Shown here one piece after another: positions 10,514-21,194 of a stretch of 64,000 nt of DNA. Source of the stretch: Paenibacillus cookii. GTDB taxonomy: Bacteria > Bacillota > Bacilli > Paenibacillales > Paenibacillaceae. Position numbers and translations under genes: made by a program. The stretch spans positions 1-64,000 of the forward strand of contig NZ_BORW01000003.1 of assembly GCF_018333375.1 (NCBI RefSeq), given 5' to 3'. The notes beneath the pieces were generated by a model. It did no database searches. It was not told the DNA's origin and saw only the letters and a program-made list of their open reading frames with translations. The number at the start of each line of letters is the position of its first letter. Position 1 is the stretch's first letter.

Positions 10514-10630
10514 GCACAGTTGTCTAGTGCCCCTGCATCATTTTATGAAATGTTTATGAAAATGCACGGCGTAACCCTAAAGCATTTTACTATCTTGCCA
10601 AAAACTGCACGGGATTATACGACAAGCCCT

Positions 10631-11155
10631 TTATTTCCCGTCGATCAGGTCGGCGAGCTGTTTGCCCGCTTTCTTCAGATCGTCGTTTTTCGAGGAAATG
10701 ACTTGCCCGCCGTCGCTCAGCAGCTGCTGATAGGACTGGACCGCTCCCGAAAAAATCCCGCTGTATTCCTTAAGCAGCTCCTTCTCCTCTTCCCGCAGCG
10801 GCCGGTTGCCTCCGATCTGCCAGGACGTGATGGCGTCCACAAGGCCGCCAATGGCCGGGAACGCGTAAAGACGGTCCTTGCCGACCGCGTTGACAAGCCT
10901 GTCATGGGTAAAGGCAGCCGAATAAGCCGCCAGCTTCAGCGCGTTCAGGTCGTTCGTACCGCCGCTGTCCGCGGCGTCCAAAAGCGAAGTGTTCAGGACC
11001 TGCATCTGAAACAGCGCCACCTCGTACAGCATTCGCTCCGCATCCGCATGTTCCGTTTGCGGCCGCATCATCCGGTAACCCTGAATCACAAGAACCAGGA
11101 GCAGCAGCGCCGTCAGGCCCATAAACAACAAATCCCTTGCATTCCGTCTTCTCAT
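10631..11155 (-). CDS. Membrane-anchored protein of unknown function
   Basis: Not recognised. The 174-residue product has a basic N terminus (MRRRNARDLLF), one hydrophobic helix (about 11-30, MGLTALLLLVLVIQGYRMM) and an outward-facing, mostly helical domain without cysteines. This is the topology of a type II anchored or signal-anchor protein. A TTG at 11164 abuts the AAGGGGG ribosome binding site, so ATG 11155 is used. It lies between speD and the hem operon on the same strand, downstream of the speD terminator, so it probably has its own promoter. Confidence 0.75.
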   Translation of the reverse strand: MRRRNARDLLFMGLTALLLLVLVIQGYRMMRPQTEHADAERMLYEVALFQMQVLNTSLLDAADSGGTNDLNALKLAAYSAAFTHDRLVNAVGKDRLYAFPAIGGLVDAITSWQIGGNRPLREEEKELLKEYSGIFSGAVQSYQQLLSDGGQVISSKNDDLKKAGKQLADLIDGK

Positions 11156-11221
11156 TGGTCGCAAAGCCCCCTTAAAGCATCATATGAAGCTTGTTCCATA
11201 CTTTAAAGTATATTGGGGACG

Positions 11222-11260
11222 CGCAAAACAAATAACCATGGAGGACGGCTCCATGGTTAT
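11222..11260 (-). terminator. Terminator of speD
   Basis: A 12-bp perfect stem ATAACCATGGAG (11232-11243) / CTCCATGGTTAT (11249-11260) with a 5-base loop, followed on the minus strand by TTGTTTTG. Confidence 0.88.
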
Positions 11261-11291
11261 GATCATTATCGTTCGGTAGCGCAGCGGCCTG

Positions 11292-11690
11292 TTACACCAG
11301 CTCGGCTTGTTTGAATTCCGGCGTTTCCACCTTCAATTCGCCCAGACCGCGCACAAGCTTTTTCGCATACGTTTTTTCGGGCTTCAATACGGATACCAGG
11401 TAATCGATTGCCAATTGCGGATCGACGGTTTCGCCACAGGTGTAGCAATCGATCGCTGCAAATCCTCTCTCGGGGTACGTATGAATCGAGAGGTGGCTTT
11501 CTGACAGCAAAACAAGCACTGTCGCTCCTTGAGGCTCAAACTGCTTGGATTGTACCGACATCACGGTCGCGCCGCATGTTTCCGCAGCTTCAACCAGCTG
11601 GGCTTGCAAAAACTCTGCGTCGTTCAGCATGTCGAAGTCGACTCCCCAAGTATCAACAGCAACGTGTCTTCCGAAAGTTGAATATTCCAT
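11292..11690 (-). CDS. speD: S-adenosylmethionine decarboxylase proenzyme
   Basis: Makes decarboxylated SAM, the aminopropyl donor for spermidine. The 132-residue class 1B proenzyme self-cleaves at Glu64-Ser65 in LLSESHLSIHTYPERGF, turning Ser65 into the pyruvoyl cofactor. The downstream DCYTCG cysteine motif is intact. Start ATG 11690 follows a GGGGGAAACCGGAAG ribosome binding region. It is monocistronic, with its own terminator and an unusually long, foldable leader (see 11691-11830). The spermidine synthase partner is not in this window. Confidence 0.95.
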   Translation of the reverse strand: MEYSTFGRHVAVDTWGVDFDMLNDAEFLQAQLVEAAETCGATVMSVQSKQFEPQGATVLVLLSESHLSIHTYPERGFAAIDCYTCGETVDPQLAIDYLVSVLKPEKTYAKKLVRGLGELKVETPEFKQAELV

Positions 11691-11830
11691 CTTCCGGTTT
11701 CCCCCTTCCTAGGAATAAAATGTTTGAAAATTTCATCCGCTAGGACCTACGTCATTCACTTCCCGAGGGAATAATCTCTCGCAACATTCAATGTCCTGAG
11801 TGAATCCTGGTTCCTAATATATTCTTTTCA
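11691..11830 (-). promoter_or_regulatory. Structured leader of speD
   Basis: The 5' side of speD can fold on the minus strand. ATTCACT (11754-11760) pairs with AGTGAAT (11799-11805), enclosing a TTCCCGAGGGAA palindrome (11760-11771). A TTCCTAGGAA palindrome lies just before the ribosome binding site (about 11706-11715), and CTAGGA recurs at 11740-11746. I do not recognise a known riboswitch class. Confidence 0.4.
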
Positions 11831-11970
11831 ACGAGATTAAAAATAACATCTCTCCGGGCGAATTGCAATACTTTTTTTCGCTCCAGAACGTTTTATTTTT
11901 TCCTTATTTTTCAAGGGTAATACCGGACAATCCTTTCACTCTCCCGCCCGGCGCAAACCAGAATCAAAAC

Positions 11971-12006
11971 CAAAAAAAGAACCCCTTCTTATGCGAAAGG
12001 GTTCCC
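11971..12006 (-). terminator. Terminator of the 12024-12611 gene
   Basis: Stem GAACCC / GGGTTC with one internal mismatch, then a run of seven T on the minus strand. It starts about 18 bases after the stop codon. Confidence 0.8.
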
Positions 12007-12023
12007 GGTTTCTGTGTATGGGA

Positions 12024-12611
12024 TCAAGCTTCTAATGCAAACCATTTTGCGGCTCCGAGCCGCAGCTTTTCGTCGATGCGGGCGATCTCCTCGCCTGTCT
12101 CCGCCTTGTTCCGTTGATCCAGCCAGTAATCGATGTCCTGATACAGCCGCGTAATTTCCTGCTCGACATCGTTCAGCTGATACACCCGCTGCAGTTCGCC
12201 TGCGGTATGTTTGTATTCATACACCAGCTTGCGATGGGAAGCGGTCACTTCCTCGATCTTGCGGACGGAACCCTGTTCATAATAATACATCATTGTGAAT
12301 CCTCTATAAATCCGGTTGACGATGCCGCTCCCTTTGCATGAGGTGAACAGCTTGCGCACCAGGTTCGTCAAACGGGGATTCACCAAGCGGCATGACAGCA
12401 CGCAGAAGTACAGGCCATTCTTACTTTCGAGAGGGAAATGAACCTCCTCGCCGCTTTCGTCCACCAGCACGATTTCTTGTCCTCCGCTGCCGAGCACTTT
12501 CACGATGGCGTGCATGTGGCAACATTCAGCCGAACGCATAAACTGGTTCAATTGAAGCTCCGTCATTTGCAGAGTGGCTTTGACATACTCCGTGGCTAAC
12601 CGCTGAGCCAT
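12024..12611 (-). CDS. Conserved hypothetical protein
   Basis: Not assigned. The 195-residue soluble protein has an N-terminal half with beta-rich character (AIVKVLGSGGQEIVLVDESG, GLYFCVLSCRLVNPRLTNLV). Its C-terminal half is strongly helical (about 125-190, HRKLVYEYKHTAGELQRVYQ). There are no membrane segments and no obvious catalytic motif. Four cysteines occur (SAECCH, FCVLSC, FTSC), but not in a clear metal-site spacing. GAGGAG stands about 7 bases before ATG 12611. It has its own terminator and probably its own promoter (a TATAAT occurs near 12770 on the minus strand). Confidence 0.7.
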   Translation of the reverse strand: MAQRLATEYVKATLQMTELQLNQFMRSAECCHMHAIVKVLGSGGQEIVLVDESGEEVHFPLESKNGLYFCVLSCRLVNPRLTNLVRKLFTSCKGSGIVNRIYRGFTMMYYYEQGSVRKIEEVTASHRKLVYEYKHTAGELQRVYQLNDVEQEITRLYQDIDYWLDQRNKAETGEEIARIDEKLRLGAAKWFALEA

Positions 12612-12958
12612 AAAAATCTCCTCAATTCTTTGTCAACGACCATAGAATCCTTCAAATCGAAATGAACGGAGGATTCCATAATCCGAACAAAAATTTCCGT
12701 CAAAAACGGCTTCCGTCATGGTTTCGAATCCCGGAATTTTTTCCGTCGAATCCATTCCTTAGTATTATTATACAGCACATCGCAAAACGATTGCTTGCAG
12801 GCGGAACCATGAATTTTCTTCATATTTCATTAAAAAACGGATTAAACCGGATTTTTGGGCAGACTTTTTACGGGATGCTCACTTTCCTGCCGGATAAGGT
12901 CCCAATCCCTACGCCATGCGCCTAAAATATCTGGTTTAACCCGCTTTCGCATTTTCCG
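12612..12958. other. 347-bp intergenic region
   Basis: Separates engB from the upstream hypothetical gene. It holds a minus-strand TATAAT near 12770 and several GACGGAA repeats at 12690-12750. I see no gene, RNA gene or convincing terminator in it. Confidence 0.5.
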
Positions 12959-13591
12959 TTATTCGGAAGTTTCCTCCGTTTTCGGCGCCTCGGCTTTTTC
13001 TTGCCCCAGGCCGGCCGCGGATGCAATATGCGCCCACAACTCGTCCCGTCCGACTCCCGTTTCCGATGAAAACATGATAAAGGCATCCGTTTTGCGCAGC
13101 AACAACGCGTCTTTCATTTGTTTCACATGTTTTTGCCAGCGCGTTTTCGGGATTTTGTCGGCCTTTGTGGCGACGACGCAGACCGGAATGTCATAATGCT
13201 TAAGCCAGTCGTACATCAGCTCGTCGTCCTTGGTCGGCGGATGGCGGAGATCCACCACAAGCAGCGCCAGCTTCAGCGTCTCCCGCTCAAGCAAATACTT
13301 TTCGATCATTTTCCCCCATACCTGCCGCTGGGTTTTCGAGACCTTGGCGTACCCGTAACCCGGGAAATCGACGAAATACAGTTCCTCGTTGATGCGGTAA
13401 TAGTTTAAATGCTGGGTTTTGCCCGGGGTCGAGCTTGTTCTGGCCAAATTTTTGCGGTTGATCATGCGGTTGATCAATGAAGACTTGCCTACATTGGAAC
13501 GCCCTGCCAGAGCAATCTCCGGCAAGGCGTCCACTGGATATTGGTCAGGGCCGACGGCACTGATCACAAATTCAGCTTGGGTTACTTTCAT
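12959..13591 (-). CDS. engB: Ribosome biogenesis GTPase EngB (YsxC/YihA)
   Basis: TrmE-Era-EngA-YihA family GTPase needed for assembly of the large ribosomal subunit. All G motifs are visible in 210 residues: G1 GRSNVGKSS (about 31-39), G3 DFPGYG, G4 TKADKIP and G5 SSETG. The C-terminal ~15 residues are Glu-rich. It sits 17 bases after lonA, the classical Bacillales order, and is probably co-transcribed with it. Confidence 0.96.
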   Translation of the reverse strand: MKVTQAEFVISAVGPDQYPVDALPEIALAGRSNVGKSSLINRMINRKNLARTSSTPGKTQHLNYYRINEELYFVDFPGYGYAKVSKTQRQVWGKMIEKYLLERETLKLALLVVDLRHPPTKDDELMYDWLKHYDIPVCVVATKADKIPKTRWQKHVKQMKDALLLRKTDAFIMFSSETGVGRDELWAHIASAAGLGQEKAEAPKTEETSE

Positions 13592-13608
13592 CGTATATTA
13601 GTTCCTCT

Positions 13609-15945
13609 CTAATGCACTTCCGTCTGCTCCACGAGCGCATGTTTCAGCACTTGGTCCATATGGGACACGGGAACGAACTCCACTTCGTCGCGGACGCTTT
13701 CCGGAATATCGCGAAGATCCCGTTCGTTGTCTTTCGGGAGCAGTATTTTTTTGTAGCCGGCGCGGTGCGCGGCAAGCGATTTCTCCTTCAGCCCGCCGAT
13801 CGGAAGCACCCGGCCGCGCAGCGTGATTTCTCCGGTCATGGCCACATGCTTGGAAACATGTTTTTTGGTAAGAGCCGAAATGAGGGCGGTCGCGATCGTA
13901 ATGCCGGCTGACGGGCCGTCTTTCGGGATGGCTCCTTCAGGAATGTGAATGTGAATGTCGTTTTTCTCATGGAAGTCGGGGTCGATCCCGAGCTCCGCCG
14001 CCTTGCTGCGCGTGTAGCTGAATGCAGCCTGGGCCGATTCCTTCATCACGTCGCCGAGTTTGCCCGTAAGCGTCAGCTTGCCGGAACCCGGCACCACCGT
14101 GACCTCGATCACCAGCGTATCGCCGCCCACCTCGGTCCAAGCAAGTCCGGTGACGGCGCCGATCTGGTCTTCCAGGTCGGCTACGCCGTGGCGGAACTTC
14201 GGTGCGCCAAGGTATTCCTTGACATCGTCCGCCCCGATCGTTATCGCATCCGATTCGCCCGACACGATTTTTTTGGCCGCTTTCCGGCAAAGGGCTGCCA
14301 CTTGCTGCTCCAAGTTGCGGACGCCCGATTCGCGGGTATACTCCCTGACGACTTTCAGCAGCGCATCTTCGCCGATTTGCAGCTGCTCATCCTGCAAGCC
14401 GTGCTCCTTCTTTTGCTTCGGCAGCAGGTACCGTTTGGCGATCTGCAATTTTTCAAGCTCGGTATACCCCGGAATGTTCAGCACTTCCATCCGGTCGAGC
14501 AGCGGCCGCGGAATGTTGTGAATCGCGTTGGCGGTCGTAATGAACATCACCTGCGACAGGTCGAAAGGAATTTCGATGAAATGGTCGCTGAACGTGTTGT
14601 TTTGTTCCGGATCCAGCACCTCCAGCAGCGCGGCCGAAGGGTCTCCCCGGAAATCGGACGCCATCTTGTCGATTTCATCCAGCAAAAAGACCGGATTCAA
14701 CGCGCCTGCCGTTTTCATTCCTTGGATGATCCGCCCCGGCATGGCGCCGACATAAGTCCGGCGATGGCCGCGGATCTCCGCTTCGTCGCGGACGCCGCCC
14801 AGCGAGATGCGGACGAACTTCCGATTCAGCGATCTGGCGATGGAACGGGCAAGCGACGTTTTGCCGACGCCCGGAGGACCCACCAAGCAAAGGATCGGCC
14901 CTTTCATTTTTTTCACCAGCTGCTGCACGGCCAAATATTCGAGCACCCGCTCCTTTGGCTTATCCAGGCTGTAATGGTCTTCGTTCAGCACCTGCTCCGC
15001 TTTATGGATATCGAGATCGTCTTCGGTTTTGGTGCTCCAAGGGAGCGCCAGCAGCCAATCGACGTAGTTGCGGATGACGCCGCCTTCGGCCGAGCTAGCG
15101 GGCATTTTCTCCAGCCGGTCGATTTCCTTCTCGACCTTCTCTTTCACCCGCTCGGGAAGCTCCTGCTTCGCCATCTGCTCGCGCAGCTCCTCGACTTCTC
15201 CGGCGCGCCCTTCCTTTTCGCCGAGCTCCTTCTGGATCGCCTTCATCTGCTCGCGCAAATAATATTCCTTTTGGGTCTTTTCCATCTGCTTTTTGACCCG
15301 CTGATTGATCTTGCGTTCGAGCTCCAGCACTTCCCGCTCGTTGTTCAGGATATCCAGCAGCTTTTCAAGCCGTTTCCCGACGTCGATCGTCTCCAGAATT
15401 TCCTGTTTGTCCTTGATCTTCAGCGACAGATGGCTGGTAATCACGTCGGCGAGACGTCCCGGCTCCTCGATATCGCTTACGGCGGCAAGCGTCTCGGGCG
15501 TCACCTTTTTCGATAAATTGATATAATGCTCGAATTGGCTCAGGACGGTGCGCATCAAAGCATCCACTTCCGGATTGCCGCTTTCTTCCTCATGCAGCTC
15601 CCGCGCAAGGACCTCGTAATATTCCTCGTTGTCGGTATACTGTATAATTTCGGCGCGCTCCATGCCTTCCACAAGGACACGGATCGTGCCGTTCGGGAGC
15701 TTGAGCATTTGTCTCACATTGGCAACCGTGCCGATGCGAAAAATATCGTCATGCGTTGGTTCTTCTATGTTCACCTCGGACTGAGAACAAAGGAGAATCA
15801 AGTTATCGTCCACCATCGCTTTTTCCAGAGCCTTGACCGATTTCTCCCGGCCTACATCGAGATGCAGTACCATGCTCGGGTAGACCAGAAGGCCACGCAA
15901 AGGCAATAACGGAAAACGGCGGCCTTTCGCTTTACTAAGCCCCAT
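13609..15945 (-). CDS. lonA: ATP-dependent protease LonA
   Basis: Soluble AAA+ serine protease for misfolded and regulatory proteins. The 778-residue product has an N-terminal LON domain (about 10-205), a coiled-coil segment, Walker [10 protein letters not shown] (about 356-363) and Walker [11 protein letters not shown]. The C-terminal protease domain has catalytic Ser in PKDGPSAGI and Lys in [18 protein letters not shown] at 15957 overlaps the GGAGG itself, so ATG 15945 is used. It is 90 bases downstream of lonB. Confidence 0.96.
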   Translation of the reverse strand: MGLSKAKGRRFPLLPLRGLLVYPSMVLHLDVGREKSVKALEKAMVDDNLILLCSQSEVNIEEPTHDDIFRIGTVANVRQMLKLPNGTIRVLVEGMERAEIIQYTDNEEYYEVLARELHEEESGNPEVDALMRTVLSQFEHYINLSKKVTPETLAAVSDIEEPGRLADVITSHLSLKIKDKQEILETIDVGKRLEKLLDILNNEREVLELERKINQRVKKQMEKTQKEYYLREQMKAIQKELGEKEGRAGEVEELREQMAKQELPERVKEKVEKEIDRLEKMPASSAEGGVIRNYVDWLLALPWSTKTEDDLDIHKAEQVLNEDHYSLDKPKERVLEYLAVQQLVKKMKGPILCLVGPPGVGKTSLARSIARSLNRKFVRISLGGVRDEAEIRGHRRTYVGAMPGRIIQGMKTAGALNPVFLLDEIDKMASDFRGDPSAALLEVLDPEQNNTFSDHFIEIPFDLSQVMFITTANAIHNIPRPLLDRMEVLNIPGYTELEKLQIAKRYLLPKQKKEHGLQDEQLQIGEDALLKVVREYTRESGVRNLEQQVAALCRKAAKKIVSGESDAITIGADDVKEYLGAPKFRHGVADLEDQIGAVTGLAWTEVGGDTLVIEVTVVPGSGKLTLTGKLGDVMKESAQAAFSYTRSKAAELGIDPDFHEKNDIHIHIPEGAIPKDGPSAGITIATALISALTKKHVSKHVAMTGEITLRGRVLPIGGLKEKSLAAHRAGYKKILLPKDNERDLRDIPESVRDEVEFVPVSHMDQVLKHALVEQTEVH

Positions 15946-16035
15946 TTGCTTTTGCACCTCCAGCCGTTCTCAGGTTATACACATCCGGTTTTATTTTAGC
16001 AAATGTTCACAGAAAACACCAATCATTCGGCATGT

Positions 16036-17811
16036 TTAACAGCTGCCCGCATCGCTGATTTGTCCCTGACGGCCCGGCTTGGCCTGCAAAAACGACGCGG
16101 CGGGGGCTTGCGGGAAAATTTCGGGGGATGCGCTTTTTTCCAAGGCTTCGGCCGGCTCTTCCTGCGCCTGCGCGGTTGCTTCGGCAGCCGCCGGCTTCAG
16201 TTCCGTGCCGAATACGTGGAGGAACACTTCTTGTACGTTTTCGACCGGGATGACGCGATAGTCTTCCAGATCTTCAAACAGCGTCTGCCAGTTTTCTTTC
16301 GGTATGATGACGGTCGTCGCCCCGGCCTGGAACGCCGCTTCGACTTTGGCGATGACGCCGCCGATCGGTTTGACCCGGCCGTGGATGCTGATTTCTCCGG
16401 TCATGGCGACCCGGTTGTCGACCGGCACGCCTTTGATCGCCGACATGATGGCCGTAGCCATGGCGATCCCCGCGGACGGCCCGTCGATCGGCGTGCCGCC
16501 CGGGAAGTTGATGTGCAAGTCGTAGTCGCTTGGTCTCAGCCCCATCGAACGAAGCACGGTCAGCACGTTTTCGACCGAACCTTTGGCCATGCTCTTCCGG
16601 CGCAGCGTGCGGGAATTGCTCCCGATCTCCTCTTCCTCGACGACGCCGGTAATATTGTACGTGCCTTTTCCCGGAGTAACCGGCACGGCGGTCACTTCGA
16701 TTTCAAGCAGCGCCCCCATGTTCGGGCCGTATACGGCAAGGCCGTTAACGAGGCCGACCTGCGGCCGGTCGGGCACTTTGCGGTCCGGACGCGGCTGAAG
16801 CTGGCTGCTGCTGGCTACCCACTCGACATCGGAAGCGGCCAGCGAATCCCTTTTTTCGGTCAGGGCAAGGCCGGCGGCAAGCTGTATGATATTGACGGCT
16901 TCGCGGCCGTTCGTAGCGTACTGCTTCACGACTTCGACCGCCTCCGGGCAAGGCTTGAGCCCGATTTTCTGAATGGCGTCCTCCGCGATCCGTCCGATTT
17001 CGTCCGGCAGCAGCGGACGGAAATAAATTTCCATGCAGCGCGAGCGAAGCGCCGGCGGGAGTTCATGCGGAGAGCGCGTCGTTGCGCCCACGAGACGGAA
17101 ATCGGCAGGAAGCCCGTTTTGGAAAATGTCGTGGACATACGCAGGCGTATTGCTGTCCTCCGAATTGTAGTATGCGCTCTCGAGCAGCACTTTACGGTCC
17201 TCGAGGACTTTTAACAACTTATTCATTTGGATCGGATGCAATTCCCCGATTTCGTCGACGAACAAAATCCCGCCATGGGCTTTCGTGACGGCTCCAGGTT
17301 TCGGCTGCGGAATGCCCGCCACCCCCATCGAGCCGGCCCCTTGGTATATCGGATCATGCACGGAACCGATCAAAGGATCGGCAATGCCCCGCTCGTCAAA
17401 GCGGGCCGTCGTCGCATCGATTTCCGTGAATTTGGCGTCGGCTTTAAAAGGCGATGCCGGATTGCGTTTCGCTTCTTCCATCACGACGCGCGCGGCGGCG
17501 GTTTTGCCGACCCCCGGCGGTCCATATATAATGACATGCTGCGGATTGCCGCTGCACAGGGCGGCTTTTAGTGCGCGCAAACCGTCCTTTTGCCCGACGA
17601 TGTCCTGAAGCGACTGCGGTCTCGTTTTTTCGGCCAGCGGTTTCGTCAGCGAGATGGAACGCAGCTTCCGCAGCTTATCCATTTCTTTGCGGGATTCCCG
17701 GTCGACGGCGGTGCGGTTGGTCTTTTGTCCGCGCAGCAAATTCCAAAAATAGATGCCGATGATGACGGCAAAGAAAAATTGAACCAACATCATGATCATG
17801 CTTAAATTCAT
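16036..17811 (-). CDS. lonB: Membrane-anchored Lon-like protease LonB
   Basis: LonB of spore formers is a forespore-expressed, membrane-linked Lon lacking the N-terminal substrate domain. The 591-residue product opens with a transmembrane helix (about 3-25, MIMMLVQFFFAVIIGIYFW). It continues with AAA+ Walker [14 protein letters not shown] and Walker B GGILFVDEIGEL, and ends in a Lon protease domain with GTPIDGPSAGIAMA (Ser) and KPIGGVIAKVEAA (Lys). A TTG at 17817 is in frame, but ATG 17811 has GGGAGGG eight bases upstream. The last ~50 residues are Ala/Pro-rich and probably disordered. Confidence 0.94.
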   Translation of the reverse strand: MNLSMIMMLVQFFFAVIIGIYFWNLLRGQKTNRTAVDRESRKEMDKLRKLRSISLTKPLAEKTRPQSLQDIVGQKDGLRALKAALCSGNPQHVIIYGPPGVGKTAAARVVMEEAKRNPASPFKADAKFTEIDATTARFDERGIADPLIGSVHDPIYQGAGSMGVAGIPQPKPGAVTKAHGGILFVDEIGELHPIQMNKLLKVLEDRKVLLESAYYNSEDSNTPAYVHDIFQNGLPADFRLVGATTRSPHELPPALRSRCMEIYFRPLLPDEIGRIAEDAIQKIGLKPCPEAVEVVKQYATNGREAVNIIQLAAGLALTEKRDSLAASDVEWVASSSQLQPRPDRKVPDRPQVGLVNGLAVYGPNMGALLEIEVTAVPVTPGKGTYNITGVVEEEEIGSNSRTLRRKSMAKGSVENVLTVLRSMGLRPSDYDLHINFPGGTPIDGPSAGIAMATAIMSAIKGVPVDNRVAMTGEISIHGRVKPIGGVIAKVEAAFQAGATTVIIPKENWQTLFEDLEDYRVIPVENVQEVFLHVFGTELKPAAAEATAQAQEEPAEALEKSASPEIFPQAPAASFLQAKPGRQGQISDAGSC

Positions 17812-17889
17812 GTCCAAAACCCTCCCGTTTCTCTTCCATGGCCAGATTCCCCATCTTTTTTGTTCCTACGGGTTGGCCTGATACATGGT

Positions 17890-17917
17890 AGTATAGCCGT
17901 TTCACACCTGCGTAAAC
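17890..17917 (-). promoter_or_regulatory. Candidate promoter of lonB
   Basis: Minus strand GTTTAC, 16 bases, TATACT, placed about 80 bases before the lonB start. Confidence 0.35.
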
Positions 17918-17969
17918 GCAAATCGGGCGGATTTATGGGGATATTTTTATATTCTCGCAAAATGTCCGC

Positions 17970-18011
17970 AAAAAAAAGCCGCATGCCTTTTCGAAAAAGG
18001 CCATGCGGCTT
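17970..18011 (-). terminator. Terminator of ispG
   Basis: AAGCCGCATGGCC stem pairing with its inverted copy around a TTTTCGAAAA loop region, followed by eight T on the minus strand. It starts 14 bases after the ispG stop. Confidence 0.9.
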
Positions 18012-18024
18012 CCTGGGTTTATCT

Positions 18025-19122
18025 TTAATGCTTGCGTCCCGGAATTTTTCCGGTTTCCTCGTATACTCTTACGATTTCGTCGATCTCTTTCTTCAATTCG
18101 TCCACCATTTCCGCTTCCGGAACTTTGCGGATCATTTCCCCGTAGCGGAATAGGAGTCCTTCCCCGCGCCCGCCGGCGATGCCGATGTCCGCCTCGCGCG
18201 CTTCCCCCGGACCGTTTACCGCGCAGCCGAGCACCGAAACTTTGATCGGCACTTTCAGCTTCGAAATGTAAGCCTCGACTTCGTTGGCGATCGAAAACAG
18301 ATCGATGTCGAGTCTGCCGCAGGTCGGGCAGGAAACGAGCGTCGCCGCATTGGAGATGAGACCGAACGCTTTAAGCAGCTCCCGGGCGACTTTTATTTCC
18401 TCGACGGGGTCTGCGCTAAGCGAAATGCGGATCGTGCTGCCGATCCCCATCGCCAGGAGCGCGCCGAGGCCGGCCGAGCTTTTGATCGTACCGGAGAACA
18501 ACGTTCCCGATTCGGTGATGCCCAGATGCAGCGGATACGGAATGACTTCCGCCGCCCGGCGGTAAGCCTCGATCGCCATCGGCACGTCGGATGCCTTCAG
18601 CGAAACGATGATGTCGTGGAAATCGAGCTCCTCCAAAATTTGAATATGGTACAAGGCGCTTTCCACCATCGCTTCCGGCGTCGGGTAGCCGTATTTCTCC
18701 AGCAGATGGCTTTCGAGCGAGCCGGCGTTGACGCCGATGCGGATCGGGATGCCGCGCTCCTTGCACGCCTTCACCACCGCTTCGACTTTGTCGCGGCTGC
18801 CGATGTTGCCCGGATTGATCCGGACTTTGTCGATGCCGTTTTCGATCGCTTTAAGCGCGAGCTGGTAGTTAAAATGAATATCCGCGACAAGCGGGATATG
18901 AATCCGTTTTTTGATTTCCTTGATCGCTTCGGCAGCTTCGTTATTGTTGACCGTCACGCGCACGAGCTGGCAGCCGGCTTCCTCCAGGCGGAGAATTTCG
19001 GCAACCGTCGCTTCGACGTTTGCGGTTTTGGTGGTGCACATGCTTTGAATGACGACTTCATTGCTGCCGCCGATCGTCAAATTACCGACTTTTACGGGTC
19101 TTGTATCTTGTCTCAAAAACAT
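18025..19122 (-). CDS. ispG: 4-hydroxy-3-methylbut-2-en-1-yl diphosphate synthase (flavodoxin), IspG/GcpE
   Basis: [4Fe-4S] enzyme of the MEP isoprenoid pathway converting MEcPP to HMBPP. The 365-residue product has the N-terminal TIM-barrel signature [20 protein letters not shown]. The C-terminal cluster-ligand motifs are SCPTCGR and [11 protein letters not shown]. Start ATG 19122 has GGGAGAG upstream; the open frame continues 11 codons further but without a ribosome binding site. It has its own terminator. Confidence 0.96.
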   Translation of the reverse strand: MFLRQDTRPVKVGNLTIGGSNEVVIQSMCTTKTANVEATVAEILRLEEAGCQLVRVTVNNNEAAEAIKEIKKRIHIPLVADIHFNYQLALKAIENGIDKVRINPGNIGSRDKVEAVVKACKERGIPIRIGVNAGSLESHLLEKYGYPTPEAMVESALYHIQILEELDFHDIIVSLKASDVPMAIEAYRRAAEVIPYPLHLGITESGTLFSGTIKSSAGLGALLAMGIGSTIRISLSADPVEEIKVARELLKAFGLISNAATLVSCPTCGRLDIDLFSIANEVEAYISKLKVPIKVSVLGCAVNGPGEAREADIGIAGGRGEGLLFRYGEMIRKVPEAEMVDELKKEIDEIVRVYEETGKIPGRKH

Positions 19123-19150
19123 GGTTTGTTCTCTCCCATAACGCCAAGAC

Positions 19151-19198
19151 TCCACCCCTGCCCCTTTGGCGTTGGCAGCCTAAGGGGCGGAAGTGGAG
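19151..19198 (-). other. Hairpin between clpX and ispG
   Basis: GCCCCTT (19160-19166) pairs with AAGGGGC (19182-19188), and the outer arms TCCAC / GTGGA also pair. There is no T-run, so it may be a processing or attenuation structure rather than a terminator. The surrounding 19123-19244 shows nothing else. Confidence 0.4.
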
Positions 19199-19244
19199 AA
19201 CCGGCAATGAATTTCGGAAAACGGTGCGTTGCAGCCCTGCGGGC

Positions 19245-20501
19245 TTAGGCGCTTTCCTCTTGTTTATTCTCTTTCTTGCTGAGCAGTTCAGGCACGATTT
19301 TTTCCTTCACGACCTGCTCCGTAATGACGCAGTCTTTGATATCGTCGCGGGAAGGAACCTCGTACATGACGTCCAGCATGATGCCTTCGATGATCGCTCG
19401 GAGGCCGCGGGCGCCGGTATTGCGCTTGATCGCTTCCCTGGCGATGGCTTCGAGGGCTTCCGGCTCAAAGGTCAGCTTGACGTTATCCATTTCAAGCAGC
19501 TTTTGGTACTGCTTCGTCAGCGCGTTTTTCGGCTCGGAAAGGATGCGCACGAGCGTCTTTTCATCCAGCGGCTCCAGCGTGGAGATGACGGGAAGACGTC
19601 CGACGAATTCCGGAATGAGGCCGAATTTCAGCAGGTCTTCCGGAAGCACCAGGCCGAGGTATTCCCCGGGTTTCAGGTCCTTCTGGTTTTCGCCCATCGC
19701 ATTGAAGCCGATGACTTTTTTGCCGATCCGGCGTTTGATCATTTGCTCCAGGCCGTCAAAGGCACCGCCGCAGATGAACAAAATGTTCGTCGTATCGATT
19801 TGGATGAATTCCTGATGCGGATGCTTGCGTCCTCCTTGCGGCGGAACGGAAGCGACCGTGCCTTCAAGAATTTTGAGGAGGGCCTGCTGCACGCCTTCTC
19901 CGGAAACGTCGCGCGTAATCGAAGGATTCTCGGATTTGCGGGCGACTTTATCGATTTCATCAATATAAATAATGCCACGTTCGGCTTTTTCCACGTCGTA
20001 ATCCGCAGCTTGGATCAGCTTCAGCAAAATGTTCTCCACGTCTTCGCCGACATAACCGGCTTCCGTCAGAGACGTCGCGTCCGCGATCGCAAACGGCACG
20101 TTCAAAATTTTGGCCATCGTCTGCGCAAGCAGCGTTTTACCGGAACCGGTAGGACCAAGCAGGAGAATGTTGCTCTTTTGCAGCTCGACGTCCTCGATTT
20201 TGCTGCCGGTATTGATCCGTTTGTAGTGGTTATAAACGGCAACGGACAGCGACTTTTTCGCTTGTTCCTGGCCGATGACGTATTGGTCGAGGATATCGCA
20301 AATTTCCTTCGGTTTCGGAATGTCCTTCAAATCCAGCTCTTCGTCATGACCGAGCTCCTCTTCCACGATCTCCGTGCACAGCTCGATGCATTCGTCGCAT
20401 ATATAAACACCGGGTCCCGCAACAAGTTTGCGGACTTGTTCCTGGGATTTCCCGCAAAAAGAGCATTTCAGCTGCCCTTTTTCATCGTTAAATTTAAACA
20501 T
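19245..20501 (-). CDS. clpX: ATP-dependent Clp protease ATP-binding subunit ClpX
   Basis: AAA+ unfoldase that recognises tagged substrates and feeds them to ClpP. The 418-residue product has the N-terminal C4 zinc-binding domain (Cys13, Cys16, Cys35, Cys38), Walker [15 protein letters not shown], Walker [11 protein letters not shown] and the ClpP-docking loop IGF (KKVIGFNAM). It is 12 bases behind clpP here, so the two subunits are likely co-transcribed. In Bacillus they are separate. ATG 20501 has AAGGGGTG upstream. Confidence 0.97.
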   Translation of the reverse strand: MFKFNDEKGQLKCSFCGKSQEQVRKLVAGPGVYICDECIELCTEIVEEELGHDEELDLKDIPKPKEICDILDQYVIGQEQAKKSLSVAVYNHYKRINTGSKIEDVELQKSNILLLGPTGSGKTLLAQTMAKILNVPFAIADATSLTEAGYVGEDVENILLKLIQAADYDVEKAERGIIYIDEIDKVARKSENPSITRDVSGEGVQQALLKILEGTVASVPPQGGRKHPHQEFIQIDTTNILFICGGAFDGLEQMIKRRIGKKVIGFNAMGENQKDLKPGEYLGLVLPEDLLKFGLIPEFVGRLPVISTLEPLDEKTLVRILSEPKNALTKQYQKLLEMDNVKLTFEPEALEAIAREAIKRNTGARGLRAIIEGIMLDVMYEVPSRDDIKDCVITEQVVKEKIVPELLSKKENKQEESA

Positions 20502-20513
20502 GTAAACACCCCT

Positions 20514-21104
20514 TTAAGATTTAATCGGTGAAGTGAGAACCTCGTCGACGATACCGTACGCTTTCGCTTCCTCCGCGCTCATGAAAAAGTCACGATCCGT
20601 GTCGCGTTCAATTTTTTCAAGGGGCTGACCTGTGCGTTCCACGTATATTTGATTGAGCTTTTGTCTCGTTTTAATGATCCAGCTCGCGTGAATCTGGATG
20701 TCGGCTGCCTGCCCTTGAACTCCGCCCAGCGGCTGGTGAATCATCACTTCGCTGTTGGCCAAAGCATAACGTTTGCCCGGCGCACCCGCTGTCAGCAGAA
20801 GGGAGCCCATGCTCGCCGCCATGCCTACGCAGATGGTGGATACGTCAGGTTTAATGTATTGCATCGTATCGTATATACCCATCCCTGCAGTAACCGAACC
20901 ACCGGGAGAATTGATATACAAATGGATATCCTTCTCAGGATCTTCGGCAGCAAGGAACAATAGCTGTGCTATGACGAGATTGGCTACATCATCGTCGATC
21001 GCATTGCTGAGGAAAATGATGCGGTCCTTCAGCAATCTGGAGTAAATATCGTAAGATCTCTCGCCCCGACTGGTTTGCTCTACAACCATAGGTATCAGAC
21101 TCAT
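20514..21104 (-). CDS. clpP: ATP-dependent Clp protease proteolytic subunit ClpP
   Basis: Tetradecameric serine protease. The catalytic triad is Ser98 (GMAASMGS), His123 (MIHQPLGG) and Asp172 (RDTDRDFF). The 196-residue protein starts at [19 protein letters not shown]. The frame is open 15 codons further upstream, but the family start and an AGAGG site support ATG 21104. A sigma-A-type promoter lies at 21166-21194. No CtsR-type heptamer pair was found near it. Confidence 0.97.
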   Translation of the reverse strand: MSLIPMVVEQTSRGERSYDIYSRLLKDRIIFLSNAIDDDVANLVIAQLLFLAAEDPEKDIHLYINSPGGSVTAGMGIYDTMQYIKPDVSTICVGMAASMGSLLLTAGAPGKRYALANSEVMIHQPLGGVQGQAADIQIHASWIIKTRQKLNQIYVERTGQPLEKIERDTDRDFFMSAEEAKAYGIVDEVLTSPIKS

Positions 21105-21165
21105 GTGTCCAACCTCTTTTCCGTTTAAAGATGTAATGCGTGCATCCATTCAGGCTTACAGCATT

Positions 21166-21194
21166 ATTCTAACATGTTCAAAGCTTGATGTCAT
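21166..21194 (-). promoter_or_regulatory. Promoter of clpP-clpX
   Basis: Minus strand ATGACA, 17-base spacer ending TGT, TAGAAT. It is about 62 bases before the clpP start. Confidence 0.65.
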
